Source: Parvibaculum sp.
GTDB taxonomy: Bacteria > Pseudomonadota > Alphaproteobacteria > Parvibaculales > Parvibaculaceae
Direction: 5' to 3'
Length of the DNA stretch: 64,000 nt
Assembly (NCBI RefSeq): GCF_030651915.1
Contig: NZ_JAUSBV010000005.1
Span: forward strand, 310,001 to 374,000
Shown here: in pieces, positions 51,194 to 59,468 of the stretch
Layout: every line of letters begins with the position of its first letter
How positions within the stretch are numbered: position 1 is the first letter of the stretch
The notes under the pieces: generated by a model
Databases searched by the model: none
Told to the model about the DNA's origin: nothing
Seen by the model: the letters and a program-made list of their open reading frames with translations, nothing else
Position numbers and translations under genes: made by a program

Positions 51194-52579
51194 CTACAGA
51201 TACCAATCGTATTCCAGCGGCGAGATGGCGCGCTGGAATTTGTCGTATTCGAGCATCTTGGTTTCGGCATAGACATCGACATAGCGGTCGCCGAGATAGT
51301 TGCGCATCACCTGCGAATTGCGCAGGCGCTTCAGGGCGCTTGGCAGGAAGAAGGGGATGCCCTCATCCATGATCTCGCAGGCATTGCCCTCGGCCGGTTC
51401 GCCGGGTTCGATCTTGTTGACGATGCCGTGGTGGATGCCGGCGAGGATCGCGGCCAGCACCAGATAGGGGTTGGCGTCGGCGCCGGAGACACGGTGTTCG
51501 ACGCGGCGCGATTCCGGCGAACCGTTGGGCACGCGGAAAGCGACCGAGCGGTTGTTGTAGCCCCAGGTGCGGTTGACCGGCACGAAGAGATTGGGGCCGA
51601 AACGCCGATAGGAATTGAGGTTCGGCGCGAAGAAGGCCATGGCATCGCCCAGCGTGTCCTGCAAGCCGCCGATCGCATGGCGCAGCATCGGCGAGCCGTC
51701 TTCGGTGCCGTCGTCGAATATGTTCTTGCCCTGCCTGTCAACGACCGAGCAATGCACATGCAGACCGTTGCCGGTCTGATCGACAAAGGGCTTGGCCATG
51801 AAGCTCGAGGTGAAGTTGTGGCGGCGCGCGATGGCGCCGACCAGATGCCGCAGCATGATGGCGTGATCGCCGGCGCGCAGAACGTCGTCCTCATGCTTGA
51901 GGTTGATCTCGTACTGACCGGGCGCAAATTCGGCAGTGGCACCGGAGGCCGGTACGCCCTGCGCGGCGGCGGCTTCGTCGATGTCTTTCAGCAGGCCCAT
52001 GAAACCGTCGAGTTCGGTGATGCCGTAAACCTCGTTGGCGGTTTCGCGGTAGCCGGTGGCCGGATTGATCGGCGCCTGCGGGCGGCCCTTGCGATCGAGA
52101 TCCTTGTCGAGAATGTAGAATTCGAATTCGCAGGCCGCGATGGCGCGCAGGCCGATTTCGTCGAGCTTCTTGACGACATTGGCGAGCACGTTGCGCGGCT
52201 CGAGCAGCAGCGGCGCGCCGTCCTCATCGACCATGGTCATCAACACCTGGGCCTGCTTCATCGAGGCCCAGGGCACCGGCACGATCGAGCCGGCGACGGG
52301 ATGCGACTGGGCGTCCGGATCGCCGTCCGAGAAGCCCATGCCGAGCACGTCTTCGTTGACGCCCGTCACATCGAAGAAATAAAGCGATTGCGGCATCTGG
52401 ACGCCATCGGTGAAGACCTTGTCCGCCTCTTCGGAGGGGAAGCGCTTGCCGCGCACGGTACCGCACATGTCGACGAAAATGGCGTCGAGATAGTCGATCT
52501 CGCCATATTCCGCGAGGAAGGTGTTGAATTCGCCCAAGGTCGCCCGCCCCAAGGGAGCGGGGTTTTGCCGGTCACTCAT
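51194..52579 (-). CDS. Glutamine-synthetase-like gamma-glutamylamide synthetase (PuuA-like)
   Basis: A 461-residue member of the glutamine synthetase superfamily (type III-like small forms). The catalytic barrel shows EFEFYILDKD, GQYEINLKHEDDVLRAGDHA, the NGLHVHCSV strand and NRTWGYNNRSVAFRVP, with EHRVSGADANPYLVLAA near the end. The N-terminal beta-grasp (DAIFVDMCGTVRGKRFP) is of the PuuA rather than GlnA type, and the tyrosine loop used for adenylylation in GlnA is not evident. It follows a PuuB-like oxidase gene by 12 bases, so it most likely glutamylates putrescine or another amine for catabolism. Confidence 0.88.
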   Translation of the reverse strand: MSDRQNPAPLGRATLGEFNTFLAEYGEIDYLDAIFVDMCGTVRGKRFPSEEADKVFTDGVQMPQSLYFFDVTGVNEDVLGMGFSDGDPDAQSHPVAGSIVPVPWASMKQAQVLMTMVDEDGAPLLLEPRNVLANVVKKLDEIGLRAIAACEFEFYILDKDLDRKGRPQAPINPATGYRETANEVYGITELDGFMGLLKDIDEAAAAQGVPASGATAEFAPGQYEINLKHEDDVLRAGDHAIMLRHLVGAIARRHNFTSSFMAKPFVDQTGNGLHVHCSVVDRQGKNIFDDGTEDGSPMLRHAIGGLQDTLGDAMAFFAPNLNSYRRFGPNLFVPVNRTWGYNNRSVAFRVPNGSPESRRVEHRVSGADANPYLVLAAILAGIHHGIVNKIEPGEPAEGNACEIMDEGIPFFLPSALKRLRNSQVMRNYLGDRYVDVYAETKMLEYDKFQRAISPLEYDWYL

Positions 52580-52591
52580 GATTTTCCAAGC

Positions 52592-53932
52592 TTATTTATC
52601 CTGGAGGCGATAGTAGCCGAGAGCACCCCGAAGATACCAGCGCCGCAGCGCCGGCACGGGAATGGGCGGCGGCGCGCCCCGCATCGGCGCCGGAATATCG
52701 GACAATTCCGCTTTGCCGCCAATGAGTTGCGCCAGAAGGCGGCCGCTCCAGGGGGCCGCCGAAACGCCGTCGCCATGATAAGCCAGCGCAAACCAGATGC
52801 TCCCGTCATCGTCCATGCGGCCGATCGACGGGGTCAGCCGGCGCGTCATGCAGACGAAGCCACGCCAGTTATGCGTGGTTTCGACGTGGCGCCAGCCCGG
52901 AAAGACCTCGCCGAGGCGGCGCTCCATGAAGCGGCGCATCTTTGCGCCGTCTTCGGGCCTGCCGGTCAGATCGCCGCGGGCGCCGAAGAGGAAGCGGTTG
53001 CCGGGGAGCATGCGGTAGTAAAAGAGAAGGCGGCGCGTGTTGGCGCAAGGGCGTTCGGTACGCCAGTTCTGCGCCGCCAGCTCGGCTTCGGTCAGCGGCC
53101 GGGTGACGACGATGTTGGACATGACCGGCATCAGGGAGCGCGCCAGACCAGGGTGAACATCGTCGCGGGTGAAGCCGTTGGTGGCGATGACGATGCGGCG
53201 GGCGCGCAGCGTGCCCGACGGCGTCGCCAGAAGATGCCAGCCATCCACTTTTTCGCGATGGGTAACGGGCGAAGACCCATGCAGTTTCGCGCCGGCACGG
53301 GCGGCGGCGGCGGCGAGGCCGCGGGCGAAACGCAGCGGCTGCAGGCCGAAGCCGACCGGGTTCAGCAGCGCGCCGAATTGTTCGGTTGAATCATACTCGG
53401 CTTCGGCGATCTCCGCGCGCGACATCAGGCGGGCCGGAATGCCGAACATGCCGTTCAGCAAATCGCGTTCATGTTCGAGCGCAGCGAACATCGCCGGGTG
53501 ATGCGCGACATGCAGCGTGCCGTCGCCTTGCGGTTGCAGGTCGATATTTTCATCGCGCGCCAGATTGCGCACCAGATCGACGGCTTCGACCTGCGAGGCA
53601 ATGAAGCGCTTCGTCTCGGCCTCGCCGTAGCGGGCGATCAGTTCGCCGGGGCCGAGACCCGACGGCGGATAGGTGCAGAAGCCGCCATTGCGGCCCGAGG
53701 CGCCCCAGCCAAGCGGACCGGCTTCGAGCAGGCGGACATCAATGTCGAAATCGCGCGCCAGATGCAGCGCGCAGGAAAGACCGGTATAGCCGCCGCCGAT
53801 AATGGCGACATCGCAGGTGTCGTCGCCGACGGGCCCGAGATCGATGCCGGCGCCAAGCGGCGGCGCTTCGTCGTCCCAGAAACAACCGACGTCACGCGCC
53901 GGATCGTACATGCCCGGATGATACCAGCTCAT
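52592..53932 (-). CDS. FAD-dependent oxidoreductase, PuuB-like
   Basis: A 446-residue DAO-type flavoprotein. The FAD loop VAIIGGGYTGLSCALHLA (about 42-59), the GWGASGRNGGFCTYPP segment and a C-terminal DGSIWFALAYHGDGVSAAPWSG cover the family hallmarks. PuuB oxidises gamma-glutamylputrescine; the adjacent PuuA-like gene supports this reading. The gene starts the two-gene unit with a GGCGGAA ribosome site. Other members of the family act on sarcosine-like amines, so the substrate stays open. Confidence 0.9.
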   Translation of the reverse strand: MSWYHPGMYDPARDVGCFWDDEAPPLGAGIDLGPVGDDTCDVAIIGGGYTGLSCALHLARDFDIDVRLLEAGPLGWGASGRNGGFCTYPPSGLGPGELIARYGEAETKRFIASQVEAVDLVRNLARDENIDLQPQGDGTLHVAHHPAMFAALEHERDLLNGMFGIPARLMSRAEIAEAEYDSTEQFGALLNPVGFGLQPLRFARGLAAAAARAGAKLHGSSPVTHREKVDGWHLLATPSGTLRARRIVIATNGFTRDDVHPGLARSLMPVMSNIVVTRPLTEAELAAQNWRTERPCANTRRLLFYYRMLPGNRFLFGARGDLTGRPEDGAKMRRFMERRLGEVFPGWRHVETTHNWRGFVCMTRRLTPSIGRMDDDGSIWFALAYHGDGVSAAPWSGRLLAQLIGGKAELSDIPAPMRGAPPPIPVPALRRWYLRGALGYYRLQDK

Positions 53933-53978
53933 TTCCGCCCTGCCCGTTCCGGAAGCCGGAACGGCCAGCCGGTTTTTC

Positions 53979-54500
53979 TCAATCCGCCGCTTCTTCGCGA
54001 CGGTCGCGAAGACGCATCTTGTAGCGGCTGCCCTCGTCGCGCATCGCCTGCGCCACGCGCTGACGCTGTTCCGGCGTCAGTTTCGCAAACCCGGCCAGCA
54101 TAGCGTCGCGGCCGATGGCCGTCATCTCGCGCATCGCCGCGTCCATGCCGTCGAAGGCGGCGCGGGCCGCCGTTTCGTCATAGGGATCGGCGGCCAGCGC
54201 CTCGGCAAGCACCGCACGCGCCGCGCCCATGTCGCGCAGATGTGGACGGATTGCCGGGAAGTGACCGCGCATCGTATCGCGGATCGCCTGGCGGTCTTCG
54301 CGCGGCAGTTCCTTGAGGCTGTGATACATGCCCGGCATTCCCAGATGGTGGCCGCGCCCTGCGCCGTCGGGCGGGCCGATGACGAAAGGCACCGCAATCA
54401 GCGCGAGCAGAAAAAGGTTCAGCGCCACGGAGGCCAGCAATGCCGGGCCAAGCCAAGGGCGGTGGCTTTTCGCGGCGGGCGTTTCAGGGCTTTCGCTCAT
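53979..54500 (-). CDS. Periplasmic metal/stress sensor, Spy/CnrX-like
   Basis: A 173-residue membrane-anchored protein with one helix (GPALLASVALNLFLLALIAVP) and a periplasmic, all-helical part rich in His, Met and Arg. The segments SLKELPREDRQAIRDTMRGH and LTPEQRQRVAQAMRDEG match the LTxxQ-type repeats of Spy, ZraP and CnrX (metal-resist family). It is the third gene after an ECF sigma factor and its presumed anti-sigma factor, overlapping the latter by ATGA, the same order as in CnrYXH-type sensor systems. It could sense metal or envelope stress and pass the signal to the anti-sigma protein. Confidence 0.85.
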   Translation of the reverse strand: MSESPETPAAKSHRPWLGPALLASVALNLFLLALIAVPFVIGPPDGAGRGHHLGMPGMYHSLKELPREDRQAIRDTMRGHFPAIRPHLRDMGAARAVLAEALAADPYDETAARAAFDGMDAAMREMTAIGRDAMLAGFAKLTPEQRQRVAQAMRDEGSRYKMRLRDRREEAAD

Positions 54501-54994
54501 TGCATCCACTCCTCGGGCCAATCGATGTCGGCCATTGCCAAGGCGATTATCTGATCATCCGCCGTTGCTTCCGACGCCATGATCGTCGTTTCGGCAAGCG
54601 GCGAGAAATCGCCGGCGCTGCCGACCAGTATGCCCAGCATGATGGAGGCCGCCAGCGTTCCGGCCGGAATGGCGGGCGAGCCATAGGGCCAGACGGCTTC
54701 AAGCAGGCCACGCCAGCGGTTGCGGGTTTCGGGCGCGCGTTGCGGCGCGGCGACGGGGCGCGGCCGGGCGGCCATCAATCGCGCCATCAGCGCGTCCGAC
54801 GGCGCTTCAACCGGCGCGGCATCGAGCAGCAGATCGAGACGCAAGGCCTCGTCGACCAGCCGGCGCGCCTCGGCAGAGGCTGCGACCAGCGCCTCGGCGG
54901 CGGATCGCTCAGCCTCCGGCCAGCGGGACGGCGATGCGCCCCAGGCGTCGACGATCTCCTGCAGACGCCCGATCGAGATTTCGTTCTTCATCAT
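54497..54994 (-). CDS. Putative anti-sigma factor
   Basis: A 165-residue protein with an acidic/helical N-terminal part (ISIGRLQEIVDAWGASPSRW) and one membrane helix (IPAGTLAASIMLGILVG, about 115-132) before a periplasmic tail with acidic residues. It lies 26 bases after the ECF sigma gene and overlaps the Spy-like gene. Its size, one membrane helix and place suit a membrane anti-sigma factor. I see no zinc-binding HxxxCxxC motif, so it is not a ZAS-type protein. Confidence 0.75.
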   Translation of the reverse strand: MMKNEISIGRLQEIVDAWGASPSRWPEAERSAAEALVAASAEARRLVDEALRLDLLLDAAPVEAPSDALMARLMAARPRPVAAPQRAPETRNRWRGLLEAVWPYGSPAIPAGTLAASIMLGILVGSAGDFSPLAETTIMASEATADDQIIALAMADIDWPEEWMQ

Positions 54995-55020
54995 TCCGGT
55001 TCCGTGTACCCCAAAGCGCC

Positions 55021-55602
55021 TCAGGCGCCCGTTCTGTTTATACGCAGGACCTCGTCCCTTTCCGTCGCCAGCGTTTCACGAAGCTGACGCCGGGCGCGGC
55101 CCAGTAGCGATTCCACCGCCTCGACGCTGACTTCGAGAATTTCGGCCGCCTCGATGTTCGAAAGACCCTGAAAGTGCGAAAGCACGATCGCCAGGCGCTG
55201 ACGTTCGGGGAGCGCCTGCAGGGCCGCTTCCACCCGTTCGGCCAGTTCGCGGCGCTCCAGATTTTCGTCCGGACGCGGATCGCCGCTCACGGGCTCAGGG
55301 ATATCGTCGATGTTTTCGGGCCGGCGCTTGCGCAGGCGGTCGAGACAGAGATTGGTGGCCACGCGGTGGAGCCAGGTGCCGAATTGCGCCCTGCCCGGCT
55401 GCCAGCGTTCGGCATGGGTCCAGACGCGCAGAAAGACTTCCTGCGCCACATCCTCGGCATCGGCCCGATTGCCCAGCATGCGACGGGCCAGCGCGACCAT
55501 GCGCGGCAAGTGCCGCTCCATCAGCAGACGGCAAGCCTGCTCGTCGCCTCTGGCGACGGCAGCTACCAGATCATCGTCCGATGGCGCATCCAACCGGCAC
55601 AT
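55021..55602 (-). CDS. ECF RNA polymerase sigma factor
   Basis: A 193-residue ECF sigma factor. Region 2 is at about 10-75 (MVALARRMLGNRADAEDVAQEVFLRVW pattern) and region 4 at about 120-180 (LPERQRLAIVLSHFQGLSNIEAAEILEVSVEAVESLLGRAR pattern), with a helix-turn-helix at the end. Start choice: ATG at 55602 with GAGGGGA in front; the frame can be extended to 55635. It leads a three-gene operon with the anti-sigma and Spy-like genes. A perfect hairpin upstream separates it from the EF-hand gene. Confidence 0.93.
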   Translation of the reverse strand: MCRLDAPSDDDLVAAVARGDEQACRLLMERHLPRMVALARRMLGNRADAEDVAQEVFLRVWTHAERWQPGRAQFGTWLHRVATNLCLDRLRKRRPENIDDIPEPVSGDPRPDENLERRELAERVEAALQALPERQRLAIVLSHFQGLSNIEAAEILEVSVEAVESLLGRARRQLRETLATERDEVLRINRTGA

Positions 55603-55647
55603 TCCCCTCGATCGTCCGGCGGCATTGCCCGCCAAACAGGCGTGAAA

Positions 55648-55671
55648 GGATGCCGGTTTTCACCGGCATCC
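55648..55671. terminator. Hairpin between the EF-hand gene and the ECF sigma gene
   Basis: GGATGCCGGT-TTTC-ACCGGCATCC is a perfect 10-base-pair stem; on the minus strand the loop is GAAA, a stable GNRA tetraloop. It lies 28 bases after the EF-hand stop. A short T-rich stretch follows on the minus strand, so it probably ends that transcript. Confidence 0.6.
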
Positions 55672-55698
55672 CTCGCCACTCCCAGTCCGGTTCCAAGC

Positions 55699-56430
55699 TT
55701 ACTCGGATTTGGACTTCATGCCATGACCGCCGCGAATCTCGTCGCGCTCGATCTTGCCGTCGCTGTTCTTGTCCATGCGGGCGAACATCTTGTCGCTCGC
55801 GGCCAGGAATTCGGCTTTCGAAATCCGGCCATCGCTATCGGTGTCGAGACGGGCGAAGCGGTCGCCGCGATCCTTGCCGTCGTGCTTGCCGCCGGCTCGT
55901 TCGCCGTGCATCGGCCGATCCTTGGCCGCCGCCTGCATTTCGGCGAGCGTCACGGCGCCGTCACCATCGGCGTCCATCGCCTTGAAACGGCTTTCCAGAC
56001 GTTCGGCATGGCGTTCGCCGTGCTTTTCCGCGCCGTCCTTCTTGCGGTCGGCCATGCGCTTTGCCATGGCATCCTTCATTTCCTGAAGCGTCAGCTTGCC
56101 GTCGCCGTCGGCGTCGGCGGCCGCGAAGCGCTCTTCGGCCGTGCCGGCGCGGTGGGACTGCCACTTTGCACGCATTGCTTCGTGCGCGGCAGTCATTTCC
56201 TCTTTCGTGAGGTGGCCGTCGCTATCGGCATCCATCTTCGCAAAGCGCGCCTCGGCGGCTGTGCGGAACTCGGCGGCGGTGACGGCACCGTCCTTGTCGG
56301 CGTCCAGCATCTCGAACATCTTGCCACCGTGATGGTCCTTGCCGCCCCAGGCGGAAGCGGTCATCGGCAGGGCGACGGCCATGGCAATGGCGGCGGCGCC
56401 GGCGAGAAGTCCATATTTCAACTTGCGCAT
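55699..56430 (-). CDS. Secreted calcium-binding protein with six EF-hands
   Basis: A 243-residue exported protein. The signal peptide ends near TASAWGG (about residue 27). Six EF-hand loops are visible: DADKDGAVTAAE, DADSDGHLTKEE, DADGDGKLTLQE, DADGDGAVTLAE, DTDSDGRISKAE and DKNSDGKIERDE, each with the acidic residues at positions 1, 3, 5 and 12. A Lys/Glu/His-rich helix with HGERHAERLE joins loops 3 and 4. A periplasmic calcium buffer or sensor is likely. It is co-directional with the ECF sigma operon downstream and may supply its signal, but a hairpin separates the two. Confidence 0.9.
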   Translation of the reverse strand: MRKLKYGLLAGAAAIAMAVALPMTASAWGGKDHHGGKMFEMLDADKDGAVTAAEFRTAAEARFAKMDADSDGHLTKEEMTAAHEAMRAKWQSHRAGTAEERFAAADADGDGKLTLQEMKDAMAKRMADRKKDGAEKHGERHAERLESRFKAMDADGDGAVTLAEMQAAAKDRPMHGERAGGKHDGKDRGDRFARLDTDSDGRISKAEFLAASDKMFARMDKNSDGKIERDEIRGGHGMKSKSE

Positions 56431-56473
56431 CTCGTATTCCTTGTTCTGTCCAGGTTTGTACCCCTGGGTTTTC

Positions 56474-56510
56474 CGGGTTCCCGGCGCCGCATGAGGACGC
56501 CGGGAACCCG
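56474..56510. terminator. Long hairpin after the GcvT-like gene
   Basis: CGGGTTCCCGGCG and CGCCGGGAACCCG form a perfect 13-base-pair stem with an 11-base loop. It stands about 120 bases after the gcvT-like stop and 44 bases before the EF-hand start. No T run follows, so termination is possible but not sure. Confidence 0.5.
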
Positions 56511-56627
56511 AGCGGCCGAGCGGGCTGCGCCGTTCGGGGGGACGACAAGGCGGGAAAGCCTGCCGGCCGCTCGTTCTTCCATTAACGGGCGGGGTGGCGC
56601 ATTCCGTCGGTCGCAGAAGCGGGATTT

Positions 56628-57929
56628 TCAGGCGGTCAGCGGGGCCGGCACCGCATGGCGGCGGGCGGGCGCCCAGAACGGCTCGTCCACCAGACGGGCC
56701 GGCAGCACGACACGGCGGACCGCCAGTTCGTCGCGGATTTCGGCATCGACCGTCAGGCGGGCCGTCAGCGCGCCGGTGTCGAGCGTTGCCAGCGCCAGGT
56801 TGCAGCCCAGCGCCGGCGAGAAGCCCGTGGTCGTGACAATGCCGACCGGACGGCCGTCCGCCAGAACCGAGACGAAACGCGCCGGCTCCAGCCCGTCGAC
56901 CACCAGGCGGGCCAGACGGCGCGGCGGCGCGGCGGCGGCAAGGCGGACGAGCGCGGCGCGGCCATTGAAATGCGGTTTGACGAGCGCGACCTGCCGTTCG
57001 GCGCCGAGTTCGAAGGGCGTGCGCGCATGGACGGGGTCGATGGCGGCGAAGGCACCGAGATAGTCCCGCCCGGCACGCGGCAGGCCGGCCTCGAGCCGCG
57101 CCAACTCGCGCAACCCGACGCCTGACGGGTACAGGCCGAAGCCCGCGCCTGCCTGCATCAGATGACGCCAGACATACAGCGCTTCCTCCGGATCGACCCA
57201 GATTTCATAGCCGAGATCGCCGCTCATGCCGGTGCGACTGACATAGACCGGTATGCCGGCCAGCGCCGCCCAGCAGCCGGCCATCGGCTGCAGGCGTTCG
57301 ATACCGGCAAGACCGGCCCTGGAAAGATGGAAGGCCGCCAGCGGGCCTTGCAGGCTCATCGCCGCCAGCGTATCGCCGACATCCTCAACGCGGACACGGA
57401 AACCGATGGCGCTGTCCATCAACCATGCCAGATGCGTTTCCTCCGTAACGAGACGATATTCCTCGTCGCCGAGCCGGAACAGCAGGCCATCGCCCAGCAC
57501 CAGCCCCTGTTCCTCGCAAAAGAGCACATGCATGGCGCGGTCGACGGCGAGCGGCGCCACTTCGCCGGTGACCAGCCGGTCGAGAAAGGCCAGCGCATCG
57601 CGCCCGGCGATCCGGTATTTGATCAGCGGCGAAATGTCGGCGAGCGTCGCCGCGCCGCGCAACGCCCGATATTCGTCACCCAGATCGGTCAGCCATGCTG
57701 CGACCGTGAAGCCGTTCCAGCGCGTCCAGCGATTGACCCGGCTCTCGGCGGCGACGGCGGCATGCAGCGATGTCGTCAGCACCGTGCGCTCAAAGGGCGG
57801 CGCACCGGCCGGCGGTTCGAACAGCGACGGATCGACGGCGGCCCGTTCGTCCTGCGGATCGATTTCCGGCCGGAGCGGACTTTCGGCGTCCTGTTCGCCC
57901 AATGGCGGCGGCAAGGTGTCCGGTGTCAT
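56628..57929 (-). CDS. GcvT-like aminomethyltransferase / folate-binding protein
   Basis: A 433-residue protein of the T-protein family. The folate-binding fold shows ADISPLIKYRIAGRDALAFLDRL, SRTGMSGDLGYEIWVDPEEA and LRELARLEAGLPRAGRDYLG, close to GcvT and DMSP-demethylase-type proteins. The first 75 residues are an unmatched Pro/Glu-rich extension. ATG overlaps the stop of the flavoprotein gene before it. GcvT-like proteins pass one-carbon units to tetrahydrofolate; here the donor may be a methylated product of the two flavoproteins, but this is inference. It is not a glycine-cleavage operon: no gcvH or gcvP is near. Confidence 0.85.
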   Translation of the reverse strand: MTPDTLPPPLGEQDAESPLRPEIDPQDERAAVDPSLFEPPAGAPPFERTVLTTSLHAAVAAESRVNRWTRWNGFTVAAWLTDLGDEYRALRGAATLADISPLIKYRIAGRDALAFLDRLVTGEVAPLAVDRAMHVLFCEEQGLVLGDGLLFRLGDEEYRLVTEETHLAWLMDSAIGFRVRVEDVGDTLAAMSLQGPLAAFHLSRAGLAGIERLQPMAGCWAALAGIPVYVSRTGMSGDLGYEIWVDPEEALYVWRHLMQAGAGFGLYPSGVGLRELARLEAGLPRAGRDYLGAFAAIDPVHARTPFELGAERQVALVKPHFNGRAALVRLAAAAPPRRLARLVVDGLEPARFVSVLADGRPVGIVTTTGFSPALGCNLALATLDTGALTARLTVDAEIRDELAVRRVVLPARLVDEPFWAPARRHAVPAPLTA

Positions 57930-59464
57930 CGGGCCCTCCTTTCCGCAACGATCGCCGCGGCGGCGCTGCAGCCGGCCAGACCGGTGGCGCCGTCGCCCGG
58001 ATGGCTGCCGGGACCGCAGAGCCAGAGGCCGGGTACCGGTGTGGCCTGCCGCGCCGCGCCGGCATGGAGGCAGGGCCGCTCCGCCGGGCCGAGACCGCCG
58101 CCCGGAATGCCGGATTTGGCTTCGATGTCGGGCGGCGTCAGAAGATCGCCGGCGATCACGCGGTCGGCGAAATCAGGCGCATATTGCGCGATCGTCCGGA
58201 TGACGGATTGCAGCACCGCCTCGCTGCGCGCCGGCCAGCCGCCCTCGATGTCGTGCGGCATAAAGGGCAGCAGCACCGACATCACATGATGTCCGGCCGG
58301 CGCCAGCGCCGGATCGGCGATGCTCGGGATGGTGATTTCCATTACCGGTTCGGCAGCGATGTCGCGTTGCGCGCAGAGTGTCGCCGCACGATCGACATCG
58401 TCGAGCGAGGGTGCGATCAGCAAGCGCGCGCCGCACAGGACCGACGACAGACCCCGAAAGTCCGGAAGACCGTCGAGCGCCAGATTGACCTTCGCGACGC
58501 TGCCGGCGGGTGCGGTCGCGGGCAGACGGCGCACTTGCGCGGTCTCGATATGCGCGGCACCCAGAAGATCGAGCATGGTGGCGCGCCGGCCGAGGCTCGA
58601 CACGACCAGCGGCGCGATGATCGCGGTGCCGTCGGCGGTTTCAACGCCAGCAATGGCGCCGCCTTCGACCAGCAGGCGCGAGACGCGCGCGCCGGTGCGG
58701 ATTTCGCCGCGTTGCGCGGCGACGGCGGCGGCCAGTGCATCGGTGACCGCGCCCAGACCGCCGGCGGGAATCGAATAACCCCGACCGAGGCCGCGCAAGG
58801 CCAAGCGGTGAAGATAACGCAGCATGGTTCCCGGTGCATAAGGCCCGTCGACACTGCCCAGAACCGCATCGAGCGCGAGCGCGCCCTTCAGCAGCGGATA
58901 TTCGAATTCGGCGTCCAGCAAATCGCCGATGCTCTGAGGCAACAGATGCAGCAGATCGGCCAGCGTTCCGGCCGCGCGCCATTCGGCGCGCCAGACCAGC
59001 CGCCGCAGGGCCGGCTGGATCGATGCCGTGTCGTCGAACAGCAGCGGCGCGATCAGGGCGACATGCGCCTTCATGCGGGCGTCGAAGACACGCCAGGCGG
59101 CGGCGTCCGCCGGGCGGGTGCCGGCCAGCGCCGCGACGTCCTTGCGGTTGCGCGGCAGGACGAGATGCCCGCCGTCACGGTCGAGCGCAACCGTCGGCAG
59201 GTCGCGCGCCGCATGTCGTAGCCCGTGCTTCGACAGTTTCAGGTGCCGCTCGATGCGACGCGGCAAGGCCTCGACCAGGTGCGCCATGGTCGACGCTTCG
59301 TATTCCGGCAGGATTTCGGCGGTGACGGCCGCGCCGCCCAGCCTGTCGCCGGCCTCCAGCAGAAGCACACGCAGGCTTGCCCGCCCCAGACAGGCGGCGG
59401 CGGCAAGACCGTTATGATCCCCGCCGATCACGATCGCATCGAATTTGCGTCCGCCCCATGCCAT
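57926..59464 (-). CDS. Phytoene-desaturase-like FAD oxidoreductase (PYROXD2-like), second copy
   Basis: A 512-residue flavoprotein. The N-terminal FAD loop reads IVIGGDHNGLAAAACLG, a variant of GxGxxG, followed by LLLEAGDRLGGAAVTAE. The C-terminal FAD segment (VPGLWLCGPGSHPGDGATGLAG) is of the phytoene desaturase/CrtI and PYROXD2 kind. The start MAWGGRKF lies four bases after the stop of the other copy. Co-occurrence of two such unlike copies with a GcvT-like gene suggests a shared pathway. No carotenoid synthesis genes (crtB, crtE) are visible, so carotenoids are not the likely substrate. Confidence 0.88.
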   Translation of the reverse strand: MAWGGRKFDAIVIGGDHNGLAAAACLGRASLRVLLLEAGDRLGGAAVTAEILPEYEASTMAHLVEALPRRIERHLKLSKHGLRHAARDLPTVALDRDGGHLVLPRNRKDVAALAGTRPADAAAWRVFDARMKAHVALIAPLLFDDTASIQPALRRLVWRAEWRAAGTLADLLHLLPQSIGDLLDAEFEYPLLKGALALDAVLGSVDGPYAPGTMLRYLHRLALRGLGRGYSIPAGGLGAVTDALAAAVAAQRGEIRTGARVSRLLVEGGAIAGVETADGTAIIAPLVVSSLGRRATMLDLLGAAHIETAQVRRLPATAPAGSVAKVNLALDGLPDFRGLSSVLCGARLLIAPSLDDVDRAATLCAQRDIAAEPVMEITIPSIADPALAPAGHHVMSVLLPFMPHDIEGGWPARSEAVLQSVIRTIAQYAPDFADRVIAGDLLTPPDIEAKSGIPGGGLGPAERPCLHAGAARQATPVPGLWLCGPGSHPGDGATGLAGCSAAAAIVAERRAR

Positions 59465-59468
59465 GCGA

